Shown: positions 8,975 to 15,583, counted from the stretch's first letter. The stretch: 15,583 nt of DNA from JBCCSZ01 sp039199225 (GCA_039199225.1 JBCCSZ010000187.1:1-15583), one strand, 5' to 3'. The notes: a model not told the origin generated them from the sequence alone. Numbers and translations: made by a program.

Positions 8975-10012
8975 ATGGAACTGAAACAACTACCAGCAGA
9001 AATACAACTGATTGATGCTTTGACGAGTGTCTTTCAAAAGAGCCCCGATCAACTCAACGAACGCCACGGCAGTGATGCGGAATTGATACAACTGGGAAAT
9101 GGAACTGTACTGGCTTGTACAGCGGATGCGATTGTCGAAGAGATCGAGTTCGGCTTGTACGATGATCCTTATCTGATTGGTCGCATGCTCGTTACGGTCA
9201 ATCTAAGTGACCTGGCGGCGGTTGGTGCCACACCAATTGGCTTGTTGCTCAGTCAGTCGTTGCCTACCAGCTTGGCACAAGATTACACGATGGCACTGCA
9301 GGCTGGAATTGCCGAAGCTTGTCGAGCGTACAACACTTTCATACTGGGTGGCGATACCAGCGTCGGAAAGCAATTTCATGTGGGCGCTACAGCGATTGGG
9401 ACCGTGGCGGCAGATGGCGTAATGAGCCGCCTGGGCATGAAGTCGGGAGATGTGTTGTATACAACGGCCCCTTTGGGGTCGGGGAGTGCCTATGCTTTTG
9501 ACAAGTTGCTGATGGCTGCTGCAAACGGTATTGACTACCAACCAACGGCTCGTTTGAAAGAGGGGCAGTTGCTGGGGCGTTTCGCTTCGGCTTGTATTGA
9601 TACCAGCGATGGTTTTTGGGCAGCCTTGGATGAATTGGGGCGGCTCAATGATGTCGGTTTTCATTTGCAACAAACATTGGAAGCTGTCTTGCATCCCGAT
9701 GCTTTGGCGATGGTTCAACAAAACCAGCTGCCAGCTTGGATGCTACTGGCAGGGCCGCACGGAGAATTCGAATTGCTCTTCACGGTACCGGAAGAAAAAG
9801 AGACCGCCTTCCTCCAAGCGGCTGAAAAAGAAAACTGGAAGCCACTGCGAATTGGAAGGGTTTCGGAAGGGCCGATGGTACAATACGAATACAAAGCGCA
9901 ATCCTATCACATCGATACACATTTGATACGACAATCCTTTGAACAATCCGAAGGAGACTTGCAGAAATACATGACAAAACTCAAACAATTGCATCATCGC
10001 TTCTTTCTCTGA
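8975..10012 (+). CDS. ThiL-like kinase of the AIR synthase (PurM/SelD/HypE/ThiL) superfamily
   Basis: A 345-residue protein matching thiamine-monophosphate kinase throughout. It shows GSDAE (32-36, usually GDDAA), CTADAIVEE (48-56, the TTDxLVE motif), NLSDLAAVGATP (76-87), LGGDTS (124-129), IDTSDGF (208-214) and HGEFELLFT (262-270, usually GEDYELL). These acidic loops bind ATP and Mg in ThiL. The first Asp of the usual GDDA pair is Ser33 here, and the GEDYEL loop is altered. No thiamine gene is nearby. It is instead the third gene of a glycosyltransferase trio, with a 7-base spacer. It may be the cell's ThiL carried passively, but the altered loops and the lipid neighbours suggest an ATP-dependent phosphorylation or activation step on another small molecule. 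A phylogeny against true ThiL sequences would decide. The last gene of its block, it is followed by the longest gap in the window. Confidence 0.8.
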   Translation: MELKQLPAEIQLIDALTSVFQKSPDQLNERHGSDAELIQLGNGTVLACTADAIVEEIEFGLYDDPYLIGRMLVTVNLSDLAAVGATPIGLLLSQSLPTSLAQDYTMALQAGIAEACRAYNTFILGGDTSVGKQFHVGATAIGTVAADGVMSRLGMKSGDVLYTTAPLGSGSAYAFDKLLMAAANGIDYQPTARLKEGQLLGRFASACIDTSDGFWAALDELGRLNDVGFHLQQTLEAVLHPDALAMVQQNQLPAWMLLAGPHGEFELLFTVPEEKETAFLQAAEKENWKPLRIGRVSEGPMVQYEYKAQSYHIDTHLIRQSFEQSEGDLQKYMTKLKQLHHRFFL

Positions 10013-10043
10013 CCAGATACGATGAACAAGAAACTATTCAAAC

Positions 10044-10100
10044 ATGAGTCATTCTCCTGTCAAACTCGGTATGATGAGTTTTGGATCTGACTTGCAATGA
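10044..10100 (+). other. Very short open frame upstream of the inverted repeat (possible leader or relic)
   Basis: An 18-codon frame encoding MSHSPVKLGMMSFGSDLQ ends exactly at the base of the inverted repeat at 10102-10141. It overlaps another 22-codon frame (10022-10090) in a different phase. Either could be chance. The stretch KLGMMSFGSDLQ faintly recalls the N-terminus of UGT/GT28 glycosyltransferases (K-I-V-x-x-x-FGSxGDLQP), like the intact gene at 7690, so it could be a decayed gene start. It is not rich in one amino acid, which argues against a classic attenuation leader. The evidence is weak. Confidence 0.12.
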
Positions 10101-10101
10101 G

Positions 10102-10141
10102 GCAGTTTGTACTTATGGGCTTATTTCATTTTACAAACTGC
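10102..10141 (+). promoter_or_regulatory. Perfect 10-bp inverted repeat upstream of the alpha-oxoamine synthase operon
   Basis: GCAGTTTGTA (10102-10111) and TACAAACTGC (10132-10141) are exact reverse complements separated by 20 bases. In RNA the stem would extend by up to four further pairs outward, two of them G-U. No run of T follows, so it is a poor intrinsic terminator. An operator for a dimeric regulator or an RNA hairpin in the 5' leader of the next operon is more likely. It lies 41 bases before the ATG at 10183. TTTG at 10080-10083 and GCAGTTTG at 10102-10109, 18 bases apart, weakly resemble the Bacteroidota TTTG...TAnnTTTG promoter but lack the TA, so I do not claim a promoter. Confidence 0.45.
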
Positions 10142-10182
10142 TTTAGTCCTCTTCCTTTAACTTCAAAAACACTAAAGTAATT

Positions 10183-11436
10183 ATGGCTGCAGAAAATCTG
10201 AATCTCAAGGAAATCCTAATACGGGACCGGAATCTCAGCTTGCTTCAAAAGGCAACTGCTTTTTCTGAATTTCTCCATAAAAATACGCAATTAGAACGCA
10301 ATTTTTATTTTCGAATCATCGATAGTCCGGCTGCCAACCGTGTAATGGCCCAGGATGTTCTCAGCGGTAAAACCCGTGAGATGTACATGTTTGGTTCCAA
10401 TAATTATCTCGGCTTGGCCAACCATCCTTACGTGCGCGAAAAGGTGGCTCGGGTATGCAAAAAATATGGAACGGGACTGGGCGGTCCACCATCCCTCAAT
10501 GGCTACACGAGTTTGCATCGCGCTCTGGAGGAGCGCTTGTCGGCTTTCAAGAAAAAAGAAGATACGCTTTTATTTTCCAGTGGCTACGCGGCCAATATCG
10601 GCTTGGTCAATGGCATGACAGACCGCAGGGATTTGTGCCTGTACGACGATTATAGTCATGCTTCTTTTTACGATGGTCTCAAGGGCAACAAATGCAAGAG
10701 TGTTTCTTTTGAGCACAACAATGTCGATCATTTGGAGGCAGCACTTGAAAAGTATGATTCCTACGTCAATACTTTTGTTGCCGTGGAGGGCGTCTATTCG
10801 ATGGACGGTGATATGGCGCCATTGGACCAAGTTTGCCAGGTTGCCAAGCGCCACAACGCAATGGTGGTTTTGGACGATGCACATGGTACTGGATTGGTGG
10901 GAAAAAACGGTCGAGGAACGGCCGAGCATTTTGGCGTGGAAGAAGACATTGATATTGTACTGGGAACTTTCAGTAAAGTATTTGCTTTGAATGGCGCCTT
11001 TGTGTCGAGCGAAAAACCCATCATCGATTACTTGCGCTATTTTGCTCGTTCTTATATGTTTTCTGCTTCTCTGCCGCCCGTTTGCATTGCTGCAATTGAT
11101 GCGGTCATGGACTTGATAGAAGACGAGCCACAGCGTCGGAATACTTTGTATGAAAACGTACAGTATACGGTCGACGCACTCAAAGATCATGTCACCTTTG
11201 CTTGTTCGCCAGACGCAGCCATCATTGCCATTCGAGTACCTGCCAGGGTAAACATTCGCGAACTGGCCTACGAGTTTCACTGCAAAGGTATTTTTATCAA
11301 CTCCATTGAATATCCGGCCGTTTCGGTTCATCAACAGCGGTTTCGGATCAGTATGATGGCGACCCATACCAAGGAAGATATCAACTATTTGGTGGATGTG
11401 ATTAAGCACATCTGGGACCGTCATGGCATCAGTTGA
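10183..11436 (+). CDS. Alpha-oxoamine synthase (serine palmitoyltransferase / AONS-like PLP enzyme)
   Basis: A 417-residue fold-type I PLP enzyme. It condenses an acyl-thioester with an amino acid and releases CO2, giving a 2-amino-3-ketone such as the sphingoid base precursor. Visible landmarks are FGSNNYLGLANHP (70-82), the acyl-binding loop GTGLGGPPSLNGYTSLH (97-112), SHAS with the PLP-stacking His159 (158-161), VEGVYSMDGDMAPL (201-214), LDDAHGTG (230-237) with Asp231 and His234, and GTFSKVFA (261-268) with Schiff-base Lys265. The loop GGPPSLNG differs from the GxGSR(x)xxG form of textbook SPT, AONS and KBL, so this is a distinct branch. No biotin or haem genes are nearby, which with the lipid-enzyme neighbours favours a lipid product. 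Candidate amino acids are serine, cysteate, alanine or glycine; the sequence does not choose. It leads the second operon, downstream of an inverted repeat. Confidence 0.9.
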   Translation: MAAENLNLKEILIRDRNLSLLQKATAFSEFLHKNTQLERNFYFRIIDSPAANRVMAQDVLSGKTREMYMFGSNNYLGLANHPYVREKVARVCKKYGTGLGGPPSLNGYTSLHRALEERLSAFKKKEDTLLFSSGYAANIGLVNGMTDRRDLCLYDDYSHASFYDGLKGNKCKSVSFEHNNVDHLEAALEKYDSYVNTFVAVEGVYSMDGDMAPLDQVCQVAKRHNAMVVLDDAHGTGLVGKNGRGTAEHFGVEEDIDIVLGTFSKVFALNGAFVSSEKPIIDYLRYFARSYMFSASLPPVCIAAIDAVMDLIEDEPQRRNTLYENVQYTVDALKDHVTFACSPDAAIIAIRVPARVNIRELAYEFHCKGIFINSIEYPAVSVHQQRFRISMMATHTKEDINYLVDVIKHIWDRHGIS

Positions 11437-11470
11437 GTTGTGTTGACTAAAACAAAATAACAAAATAGAC

Positions 11471-12550
11471 ATGCTGTATTACTCCCATGTCAATGAAGAC
11501 AATTTGGTAGAGCGTCGATTGGCACAGGCATTTGAGCCAGACTATTTGGTGACCATAACAGGTAGTGGAGAGCGAGTGATGTCTCTCTTGGATGTACCTT
11601 CGGTAAAAGAGGTGGTGGCGGTAGATTTCAATGCAGCTGCACAGTTTTTATTGGAGCTGAAATTGACTGCTTTAAAAGCATTTTCTACCAAAGATTATCT
11701 GGCTTTTGTTGGTGCTAAGTCCTCCTCACAAGATCGTTGGGCGATGTATCAGCAGTTGGAAGGACAGCTATCGGAGGCCGCCCGGGCATATTGGAAAAAG
11801 CATCCATCTGATTTGCGCAAAGGCATCCTAAATATAGGCCATTTTGAGCGATTTCTAAAACGCATCCGACCCTTGTTGAAGCTTTATCTCGGCAAGCAAT
11901 TTTATCGACAATTTTCGAGTGACCTTCCACTCAATGGTTCTTTTCCGAAGTGGCGTTGGAAATTGTTGAAAGGACTGTTTTCCAGTCGATTGACCTTTCA
12001 GATGATGGGGATGAAAGATGTGGCTTTTATCAATCCGGACTGCGATACCTCTCTCATTGGCAAAGGCTTCCAGGAGGTGATAGATGAGCAATTGGTGCGG
12101 CGTTCGTTTATGATGAACCTGGTTTTTAATGGCCACCTAGACTGGATGGACGCCAGGAGCTTGCCGCCTTCTTTGACGACGAAAGTATTGGACGACACCA
12201 AGGAGCGGCTGGGTAATCAAATCTCGCTCCGCTACCTCTGTGACGATTTTAAGGAGGCGGTGAATCAGTTGGAATTTCCGAAGCATTCGCGGATTTTCTT
12301 TTCTCTGTCGGATATGTTGAGCTTTACCCAGTTTGAATACCTCAAGGAAGTTGTGGCGCATCTCAAAGCGCAGGGGTACGAGAATATACAGATGGTCATC
12401 CGCAGCTTTTTGCGTAACCGGATGGGGGCTGAAAAGTTGCAGGAGCTGAGGCGCTTAGGGGTGGAGTTGACCGATCATTCGGAGGAAGAGCGGTCGAAAA
12501 TGTATAAGGTTTACAGTATTCGTTTCATTCCAAATACGATCGATGATTAA
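11471..12550 (+). CDS. DUF3419 / BtaA-like AdoMet 3-amino-3-carboxypropyl transferase
   Basis: A 359-residue protein of the DUF3419 (PF11899) family. The best known member, BtaA, moves the 3-amino-3-carboxypropyl group of AdoMet to the hydroxyl of diacylglycerol to give a homoserine lipid, the first step of betaine lipid synthesis. Landmarks are YYSHVNED (3-10, compare YSQxWED in BtaA), the AdoMet-binding strand ITGSGERVMSLL (29-40), VAVDFNAAAQFLLELKLTALK (49-69), SLSDMLSF (278-285) and the C-terminal YSIRFI (348-353). BtaA is normally partnered or fused with the N-methyltransferase BtaB, and no methyltransferase is seen here. The start is 34 bases after the synthase stop, and the end overlaps the GNAT gene by 8 bases, implying coupled translation. 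The acceptor could be diacylglycerol or a hydroxyl or amine on the product of the neighbouring synthase. The family is firm, the acceptor inferred. Confidence 0.85.
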   Translation: MLYYSHVNEDNLVERRLAQAFEPDYLVTITGSGERVMSLLDVPSVKEVVAVDFNAAAQFLLELKLTALKAFSTKDYLAFVGAKSSSQDRWAMYQQLEGQLSEAARAYWKKHPSDLRKGILNIGHFERFLKRIRPLLKLYLGKQFYRQFSSDLPLNGSFPKWRWKLLKGLFSSRLTFQMMGMKDVAFINPDCDTSLIGKGFQEVIDEQLVRRSFMMNLVFNGHLDWMDARSLPPSLTTKVLDDTKERLGNQISLRYLCDDFKEAVNQLEFPKHSRIFFSLSDMLSFTQFEYLKEVVAHLKAQGYENIQMVIRSFLRNRMGAEKLQELRRLGVELTDHSEEERSKMYKVYSIRFIPNTIDD

Positions 12551-13643
12551 GATTGAAAAACTTACAGAACTACACAACGAAGAATTGCTTTCCATTTTGG
12601 AGGCCGTTCCGATGGTTTCACCAGATTTGACGATTTGTGTGGACCAGCGTCCAAACATATTTACGCTTTCGAAATTGCAATTCCACAGCTTTGACTTTTA
12701 TGGCTTTTATCTGAAAGGTAAGATGGAGGGTTTTGCGGCCTTTGGCTACCACGACATATACATCAATGGGGAGCGCAAAACGGCCGGACAGTTGACCCAT
12801 TTTTACTTATTGGATAAGTTGAAAAAACTGGGGATGTTTTATCGGGCTTCCAAGCAAGTATTTGCAGATGTGTGGGCCAAAACGAATCTGTGCTACCTTC
12901 TGATATTGGATGGTAATGATGAGGCATTGGACCACATCGGTAAGCGCCATCCCAAGTTTCCTTTGGTGCCGCATTCAAGGGTGATTGGTCATTTAGAAAT
13001 TCGGAACATCGTGCTGACCTTTGCTAAAAAGGAGAGTCGTCGCTTTGCAGTTCGTCGGGCTGAAAGAAAGGACATCGATGTGATCTTAAAATTGTTGGCT
13101 GACAATATGCCCAATCGCTTATTTGGTATGTCTGCAAGTAAAGATTGTTTTTTAAAGAATCTGCACAACCGACCAAACTTCGACATTTCCAATTATTTTC
13201 TGGCAGAAAAAGACGGGCAGGTCGTCGGCGTTTGCTGTGCTTGGGACCCACACTCTTTCAAACGCAATCGGGTGCTGTCGTACAACCTACGCTTTTTGCC
13301 GACCCGGATGGTCATGAAGACTTTGAGTAGCCTCTTTTCCTGTCCGGCCCTCCCGCGCCTTGGCGAAGCCTTTCGAGGCATGTGCATCACCGAGTTTGCC
13401 GTTCCTTCTAACGACCCTGCCATCATGGAAGCCTTGCTGCGGACGGTATACAACCACAGCCTCCAACAAAAGTACAATCTACTCATGTTTGCCAGTTTTG
13501 AAGGCGATCCACTTTTGGCAGCTGCGAAGCCCTTTTTGAATGAAAAGCTACGGTCCGTCATCGTCGGTGGCAGCCTTGACGAGACATTTCTCAAAAAAGA
13601 ATTAGATACCACCTCTCCTTACATAGATATGGCCCTTTTATGA
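12543..13643 (+). CDS. Tandem GNAT-fold acyltransferase
   Basis: A 366-residue protein with two GNAT-like halves. The first (about 1-160) contains FYGFYLKGKMEGFAAFGYH (52-70) and, near its end, NLCYLLILDGNDEALD (115-130). The second (about 168-360) contains FAVRRAERKDIDVILKLL (168-185), NYFLAEKDGQVVGVCCAWD (217-235), where beta-4 would contact an acyl-CoA or ACP thioester, and FAVPSNDPAIMEALL (285-299). GNAT enzymes move acyl groups from thioesters to amines, and known bacterial ceramide synthases are reported to be of GNAT-like fold, so N-acylation of an amine lipid made by the upstream synthase is a reasonable guess. The Q/RxxGxG/A pyrophosphate loop is not obvious in either half, so the donor may be a long-chain acyl-ACP or one domain may be inactive. 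Its start overlaps the DUF3419 stop, and its stop overlaps the next start (ATGA), both signs of translational coupling. Confidence 0.78.
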   Translation: MIKIEKLTELHNEELLSILEAVPMVSPDLTICVDQRPNIFTLSKLQFHSFDFYGFYLKGKMEGFAAFGYHDIYINGERKTAGQLTHFYLLDKLKKLGMFYRASKQVFADVWAKTNLCYLLILDGNDEALDHIGKRHPKFPLVPHSRVIGHLEIRNIVLTFAKKESRRFAVRRAERKDIDVILKLLADNMPNRLFGMSASKDCFLKNLHNRPNFDISNYFLAEKDGQVVGVCCAWDPHSFKRNRVLSYNLRFLPTRMVMKTLSSLFSCPALPRLGEAFRGMCITEFAVPSNDPAIMEALLRTVYNHSLQQKYNLLMFASFEGDPLLAAAKPFLNEKLRSVIVGGSLDETFLKKELDTTSPYIDMALL

Positions 13644-13810
13644 AACGAATCAAATTGCTACTGCTCGACTTATTTATTTTCGTACAGCTGTTGCTCTACC
13701 TGTTTTTGGTTGTCTTTTTTCTATTCCCATTTAAGTGGATTGATCGCTTGTTGGGAACCCATTTATTTGATCAAACCAATCGTCTTATTCGATACATCGG
13801 AAACCTATGA
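13640..13810 (+). CDS. Small hydrophobic membrane protein, 56 residues
   Basis: ATGA overlaps at both ends (13640-13643 with the GNAT gene, 13807-13810 with the decarboxylase gene) frame this small gene exactly, which strongly argues that it is translated. The product starts MKRIKLLLL, has a single very hydrophobic segment (about 6-30) rich in Leu and Phe, then an amphipathic tail with FKWIDRLLGTHLFDQ (31-45) and TNRLIRYIG (46-54). The tail ends with a conserved-looking basic/aromatic pattern. I do not recognise a family. A membrane anchor or subunit for the neighbouring GNAT protein or PSD-like enzyme, or a small lipid-binding helper, is possible. The call as a real gene rests on junction geometry, codon coherence and hydrophobic pattern, not on homology. 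Confidence 0.7.
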   Translation: MKRIKLLLLDLFIFVQLLLYLFLVVFFLFPFKWIDRLLGTHLFDQTNRLIRYIGNL

Positions 13811-14523
13811 TCTACTTTTTACTAATTGTCGTACTGCTGTTTTTATTTTGGCGGTACTTGTACTTTTTTCGGAATCCCAATCGGAAAATTCCCGTTAATC
13901 CGGAGCATGTTTTATCGCCGGCAGATGGCTATGTGGTTTACATCAAAGAGATCAATGCAGAGGAGCCAGCATTTGCTGTCAAGAAGAATAAACCCATTAA
14001 GTTGTGGGAGCTATTCCAGGTAGCTAAGGAAGAACGAATTGGAAAAAAGGGATACCTCATCGGTATCTATATGTCGACCATAGATGTTCACTACAATCGA
14101 ATGCCCATCGCAGGATTCATCCGCAAGCTGATGCACGATTTTCCCCAAAGCAGTCAGGGCAATCTTTCGATGTTGAATGTGTTCGATAATTTGATTTTCA
14201 ATAGAAAGCCACTCTACGACGGAGCGGAATACCTGATTTCAAATGAACGGGCCTCCTACCTGATTAGCAATGAAACCATTTCCCTTTACGTCACCCAGAT
14301 TGCAGATCGGTGGATCAAGAAAATTGCTACTTACAAGGATCAGGAAAAGGCGGAGCAAGGCGAAGTCTTCGGTCTGATTCGCATGGGGTCGCAGGTAGAT
14401 TTATTCATCCCTTTCAAGGAGGGTTTTGAAATTGAGCCAATGGTAGCACCACGCCAACATCTGAAGGCTGGTCTGACACCTATTTTTCACCTTCGTAAAT
14501 CAGATTCCAATGATCAGTTTTGA
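13807..14523 (+). CDS. Phosphatidylserine decarboxylase-family pyruvoyl proenzyme
   Basis: A 238-residue proenzyme with one N-terminal membrane helix (about 1-20). The short-type PSD family removes the carboxylate of phosphatidylserine to give phosphatidylethanolamine, using a pyruvoyl group made by self-cleavage. All expected motifs are present: SPADG (37-41) with the conserved Asp40, YMSTIDVHYNRMP (88-100) with His95, and MGSQVDLFIP (193-202), where cleavage between Gly194 and Ser195 would give the beta and alpha chains. The stretch between SPADG and the VHYNR motif (about residues 46-85) is longer than I expect for a housekeeping PSD. The start overlaps the preceding stop, and the end overlaps the desaturase start by 14 bases. 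It could be the cell's ordinary Psd. In this operon, a substrate other than phosphatidylserine, such as the amino-acid headgroup of the neighbouring enzymes' product, is plausible. Confidence 0.9.
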   Translation: MIYFLLIVVLLFLFWRYLYFFRNPNRKIPVNPEHVLSPADGYVVYIKEINAEEPAFAVKKNKPIKLWELFQVAKEERIGKKGYLIGIYMSTIDVHYNRMPIAGFIRKLMHDFPQSSQGNLSMLNVFDNLIFNRKPLYDGAEYLISNERASYLISNETISLYVTQIADRWIKKIATYKDQEKAEQGEVFGLIRMGSQVDLFIPFKEGFEIEPMVAPRQHLKAGLTPIFHLRKSDSNDQF

Positions 14524-15583
14524 CAGAACCGATGCCAATGCCTTTTACAAAGAGTTGCGTCGTCGGATCGATCATTATTTTGAATCGAACGACTTTTCGG
14601 TTAAAGGCAATCGAAAGATGTTGTTCAAGGCTACACTCTTTTTGTCGATTTATATATTGTTGTATTGCTTTTTACTGACGGGTTGGTACAACGGTTTGTG
14701 GGTCTTTTTTGGTATTTGGATTGGCCTGGGCTTTGTCAGTATGTTTGCCGGATTGAATATTGGACACGATGCCGTTCATGGTGCCTTTTCCGAAAATCGT
14801 CGGGTCAATTTTGTCATGGGTCACATCTTCAATTTTATTGGTGCCAACGATTATATGTGGGATTTGATCCACAATAAAGTCCACCATAATTTTACCAATA
14901 TCGATGGACATGATCTGGACATCAACCATACGCCACTCGTGCGCATGTCGCCTCATCAACCCCTGTGGTTCATCCACCGTTATCAACACATTTACACCTT
15001 CTTTTTGTATGCCTTGACGACGATTGAATTTGCTTTTGCAAAAGACTACTACATGTTTTTTCGCAAAAAACTGGGGCCGCTGGAAGTTAAGCACACTTCC
15101 TGGCAATGGTTGCGATTGTTGTTTTTTAAGCTGCTATACTACACGCTCTTTCTCGTTCTACCGACAGTTTTGTTGGACTACTCATTTTGGCAAGTGTTGC
15201 TCGGTTTCTTGATGATGCATTTGGTAGCTGGATTTATTTTATCCATTATTTTTAATACAGCCCATTTGGTTGAAGATGTCGACTATCCGCTGCCAGATGA
15301 TCATGGGCAGATGGAACATTCCTGGGCCATTCACCAGCTGTATACAACGGTCAATTATGCGACGGAAAATTGGTGGGTTAATTTCTTTTTTGGCGGCTTG
15401 AACTTTCAAGTCGAGCATCATCTTTTTCCGCATATTTGTCATATTCACTATCCCGAAATTGCGCCGATTGTTCGGCAGACTTGTCAGGAATACGGTCTTC
15501 CATACTTTGAAAATCCTGGCTTTTTCCAAAACCTTCGTTCGCACGCCCGCCACCTTCGAAACCTCGGCCGGCCTGCTTCAAAA
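14510..15583 (+). CDS. Fatty acid desaturase, front-end (linoleoyl-CoA / delta-6) type, 3' end outside the window
   Basis: The frame runs to the last base with 358 codons and no stop; the family length suggests only a few residues are missing. It is a membrane di-iron desaturase with four hydrophobic segments (about 40-58, 64-82, 205-222, 228-250). The three histidine boxes are GHDAVH (85-90), HNKVHHNFTN (121-130) and QVEHHLFP (300-307). The Gln in the third box (QxxHH) marks the front-end/delta-6 type, and there is no N-terminal cytochrome b5 domain, as usual in bacteria. It inserts a cis double bond into an acyl chain using O2 and a ferredoxin or similar donor. The ATG at 14510 overlaps the decarboxylase stop, and the next in-frame Met is residue 37, past the usual N-terminus. 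Its operon position suggests it modifies an acyl chain of the locus product, though general membrane-fluidity use is equally possible. Confidence 0.9.
   Translation, partial: MISFDRTDANAFYKELRRRIDHYFESNDFSVKGNRKMLFKATLFLSIYILLYCFLLTGWYNGLWVFFGIWIGLGFVSMFAGLNIGHDAVHGAFSENRRVNFVMGHIFNFIGANDYMWDLIHNKVHHNFTNIDGHDLDINHTPLVRMSPHQPLWFIHRYQHIYTFFLYALTTIEFAFAKDYYMFFRKKLGPLEVKHTSWQWLRLLFFKLLYYTLFLVLPTVLLDYSFWQVLLGFLMMHLVAGFILSIIFNTAHLVEDVDYPLPDDHGQMEHSWAIHQLYTTVNYATENWWVNFFFGGLNFQVEHHLFPHICHIHYPEIAPIVRQTCQEYGLPYFENPGFFQNLRSHARHLRNLGRPASK

Noticed and set aside
10098..10145. Intrinsic terminator for the ThiL-like gene
   Set aside because: The stem is only about half G+C in the arms, the loop is 20 bases, and no U-tract follows, so an operator or leader hairpin is more likely.
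10570..11472. A 300-codon open frame on the minus strand opposite the alpha-oxoamine synthase
   Set aside because: It is antisense to an intact PLP enzyme with all catalytic motifs, shows no recognisable domain and has shadow-like composition.
1..15583. Mobile elements, CRISPR arrays, tRNA or rRNA genes
   Set aside because: No transposase, integrase, repeat-spacer pattern or structured RNA gene was seen on either strand; gene spacing leaves little room for them.

Overview
The window reads as one strand of a Bacteroidota genome, probably an environmental lineage of the Saprospiria/Chitinophagia kind. The grounds are the family content: an outer-membrane beta-barrel receptor with a carboxypeptidase-like N-terminal domain, a DUF4105/Lnb-type protein, and the usual Bacteroidota lack of clear Shine-Dalgarno sequences. 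Placement below phylum is inference. All recognisable genes are on the + strand and tightly packed. No gene-free stretch exceeds 300 bases; the longest gap is about 170 bases (10013-10182). I see no tRNA, rRNA, CRISPR array, insertion sequence or attachment site.

Layout. 2-1522: an acyl-CoA dehydrogenase-family protein cut by the left edge. 1546-2544: a UbiA-superfamily membrane prenyltransferase. 2548-3732: a DUF4105/Lnb-like protein with a periplasmic domain and C-terminal membrane helices. 3753-6158: an outer-membrane beta-barrel receptor. 6211-10012: a tight trio of a cellulose-synthase-like GT2, a UGT/GT28-type glycosyltransferase and a ThiL-like small-molecule kinase. 10013-10182: an intergenic region with a perfect 10-bp inverted repeat. 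10183 to the right edge: a second block of a PLP-dependent alpha-oxoamine synthase (serine palmitoyltransferase/AONS family), a DUF3419/BtaA-like 3-amino-3-carboxypropyl transferase, a tandem GNAT protein, a 56-residue membrane protein, a phosphatidylserine decarboxylase-family proenzyme and a front-end-type fatty acid desaturase (open at the right edge).

How the genes may work together. Nearly every enzyme belongs to a family that builds or decorates lipids: thioester oxidation, acyl-amino acid condensation, amino-group acylation, headgroup transfer from AdoMet, alpha-decarboxylation, acyl-chain desaturation and glycosylation. The simplest reading is a biosynthetic locus for an unusual amino- or glyco-aminolipid of the envelope, sphingoid-like in its first step. 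The most striking feature is the co-occurrence of alpha-oxoamine synthase, BtaA-like transferase, GNAT and PSD-like decarboxylase in one nearly gapless, mostly overlapping run without a BtaB methyltransferase in the window. That combination matches no pathway I know. One hypothesis is that the PSD-like enzyme decarboxylates a 3-amino-3-carboxypropyl headgroup installed by the DUF3419 protein. The family calls are firm; the pathway is inference.
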